Origin: Gammaproteobacteria bacterium
GTDB taxonomy: Bacteria; Pseudomonadota; Gammaproteobacteria; Pseudomonadales; JAUIET01
DNA: 64,000 bases
NCBI GenBank assembly: GCA_030429735.1
Contig: JAUIET010000009.1
Location: forward strand, 1-64,000
Reading direction: 5' to 3'
The translations under genes were made by a program, and so were the position numbers. The notes under the pieces were generated by a model that saw only the letters and a list, made by a program, of their open reading frames with translations, was not told the origin of the DNA and did not search any database. Shown piece by piece: positions 62,680 to 64,000 of this stretch; position 1 is the first letter of the stretch, and each line of letters begins with the position of its first letter.

Positions 62680-63726
62680 ATGAAACGCATGCAGGCATGG
62701 CGTACACAACGATATGGGCCACCACTCGAGGTGCTGAAACTGGAAGATGTGCCTATCCCGGAGCCAGGCGACAATGAAGTGCTGGTCAAGGTGCAAGGCA
62801 TTCCGCTCAATCTCAATGATCTTGAACGAGTGATGGGCGGCAACATGATGGTTGAACCCGAACTTCCCTACAGCCCTGGAATGGAAGTGATGGGTGTAGT
62901 GGAACACTGTGGTTCCGCGGCGCAGGCCTGGCAGGGTAAACGAGTGGTTGGTATCACAGCGGGCGCTCACGGTGGTTTCGCCGAATACGCGGTGTGTCCT
63001 GCAGTCTCCTTGTTTGATATGCCCGACGCAATTCCACTTCCGGACGCGGCAGCATTGTTCTTTCCGTTCCATCTGGCCTGGTTAGGGCTTTATGATCGCG
63101 CTGACCTGAAAGCGGATGAAACGGTGCTGATTCACGCTGCGGCCGGTGGCGCAGGTAGCGCCGCTATTCAGCTGGCAAAATTACGAGGCGCGCGGGTGAT
63201 CGCCACCGCAGGCTCGGATCAAAAGCTGTCGCTCTGCCGTGATTTGAGCGCGGATGTGCTGATCAATTATCAGCAGGAGGACTTTGCTGCAAAAGTGTTT
63301 GAGGTCACGAATAAGCACGGGGTAGATGTAGTGTTCGACAATGTCGGCGAGGCTGTGATGGAAAAATCCATGAATTGTCTTGCATACAATGGTCGTTACG
63401 TTATGAATGGCTTCGCTTCCGACAAAACAGTTGCGGATGAAAAGTTCCTGGTGCCGCGACGTATCGCGCTTGGCAATTTTCGTTTGTGCGGTGTGCTGCT
63501 TGCCTATGCGGATGACGAAAGCGGACCATTTATCAAAGAGGCGATGGGTTGGAATTTCCCGCACCGCTCCTTGGGCGAGAAGATAATGCGAGATATTTGT
63601 GGTTTGCGTGAACAGGGCAAACTGACAGCGGTGATCGGGCAAACCGCGGCTTTCGAAGACCTGCCCCAGTGTGTACAGGACATGGCCGATAGAAACACAA
63701 GCGGCCGTATTGTGATAACGCTGTGA
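62680..63726 (+). CDS. Zinc-free MDR oxidoreductase (NADPH:quinone oxidoreductase-like)
   Basis: A 348-residue medium-chain reductase. LKLEDVPIPEPGDNEVLVKV, YSPGMEVMGVVEHCG and the nucleotide-binding VLIHAAAGGAGSAAIQLAKL are plain; VDVVFDNVGEAVMEKSMNCL follows. The Cys/His ligands of zinc alcohol dehydrogenases are absent, so it belongs with quinone oxidoreductase-type enzymes such as QorA. Its TGA overlaps the next ATG (TGATG), implying translational coupling. Confidence 0.9.
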   Translation: MKRMQAWRTQRYGPPLEVLKLEDVPIPEPGDNEVLVKVQGIPLNLNDLERVMGGNMMVEPELPYSPGMEVMGVVEHCGSAAQAWQGKRVVGITAGAHGGFAEYAVCPAVSLFDMPDAIPLPDAAALFFPFHLAWLGLYDRADLKADETVLIHAAAGGAGSAAIQLAKLRGARVIATAGSDQKLSLCRDLSADVLINYQQEDFAAKVFEVTNKHGVDVVFDNVGEAVMEKSMNCLAYNGRYVMNGFASDKTVADEKFLVPRRIALGNFRLCGVLLAYADDESGPFIKEAMGWNFPHRSLGEKIMRDICGLREQGKLTAVIGQTAAFEDLPQCVQDMADRNTSGRIVITL

Positions 63727-64000
63727 TGTTTGATTCGCGTGTGCTGCTGTTGCTTGGCGTATTCATGCTCAGCGCGTGTGCAGAGCGTCAGGGGGGTGGT
63801 GACGTGGCTGCACCTTCTGTAACAGCCGCGGCTATCTCAGATCGTGAGCAACGCCAATCCTCAATTCATACTGACACCAGGCCGCAAATTCTATTCGGTG
63901 ATCTTCATGTGCATACAACATTTTCACCAGATGCATTCATCACGGCGCTGCCTGTTGCCGGTGGCCGAGGTTTAACACCACCGGCGACAGCCTGCGACTT
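63726..64000 (+). CDS. DUF3604 lipoprotein, N-terminal part (cut by window end)
   Basis: Ninety-one codons are visible. A lipoprotein leader (MFDSRVLLLLGVFMLSAC) ends in lipobox LSAC at Cys18. After a 35-residue linker the DUF3604 opening FGDLHVHTTFSPDAFITA begins, matching FGDLHVHTRFSFDSY of the protein at 43854. The rest lies beyond the window. Coupled to the MDR gene by a one-base overlap, it is probably the third gene of a sulfotransferase operon. Confidence 0.85.
   Translation, partial: MFDSRVLLLLGVFMLSACAERQGGGDVAAPSVTAAAISDREQRQSSIHTDTRPQILFGDLHVHTTFSPDAFITALPVAGGRGLTPPATACD

Overview
The window reads as the chromosome of a free-living, aerobic, probably marine gammaproteobacterium. 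The grounds are a Pseudomonas-like block (mlaA, a PilZ gene, an rssB/rssC pair, tal, dusA), two large TonB-dependent receptors of the 'EEVIVTA' type, two DUF3604 proteins, acyl-CoA degradation genes resembling steroid side-chain catabolism, and LPS genes. Genes are dense. No rRNA, tRNA, CRISPR array, insertion sequence or prophage was seen. Species cannot be fixed from the sequence alone.

Layout. 1-1880: the end of an HvfA-like repeat peptide, an MNIO (DUF692) enzyme and a DUF2063 partner, i.e. an HvfABC/bufferin-type copper-binding RiPP operon cut by the window edge. 1907-9145: MlaA, PilZ, an RssB-type response regulator-phosphatase with its STAS partner, a lipoprotein sulfatase, TerB, transaldolase and DusA. 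9267-15099: GltX, a short asparaginase-like protein, a TonB receptor and an exported M28 peptidase. 15281-18540: a four-gene operon of paired hydratase and acyl-CoA dehydrogenase subunits like mycobacterial ChsH/ChsE. 18995-32693: seven co-directional genes, malQ-glgB-glgX-glgP-glgC-pgm-glgA, giving the whole glycogen cycle. 33140-39739: a second TonB receptor, a FadA5-like thiolase, acetoacetyl-CoA synthetase and an LLM flavin oxidoreductase. 39895-48976: O-antigen ligase, a WaaE-like glycosyltransferase, Dps, two MscS-type channels, a DUF3604 protein, an outer-membrane barrel and a secreted unknown. 48986-57776: SelO, a small cytochrome c, an exported-looking D-2-hydroxyacid dehydrogenase overlapping an RPH-like phosphotransferase, a DUF1214 protein, an MltB-type transglycosylase and a MarC protein. 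57951-64000: duplicated lipoprotein serine hydrolases, DUF2288, YbjN, a sulfotransferase, a quinone-oxidoreductase-like MDR and the start of a second DUF3604 lipoprotein.

How the parts work together. The glycogen operon interconverts glucose-1-P and glycogen. The TonB receptors, the ChsE/ChsH-like genes, the thiolase and AACS could take up and beta-oxidise a bulky hydrophobic substrate. The RssB/RssC pair is likely to set sigma-S level or activity by partner switching.

The points most worth following are the HvfA-like peptide with two EGKCG motifs per 17-residue repeat, the RPH-like enzyme coupled to a D-2-hydroxyacid dehydrogenase with a signal peptide, the hairpin over the YbdG-like channel start codon, a possible decayed gene at 32749-33048, and two convergent gene pairs whose stop codons share one CTAG.
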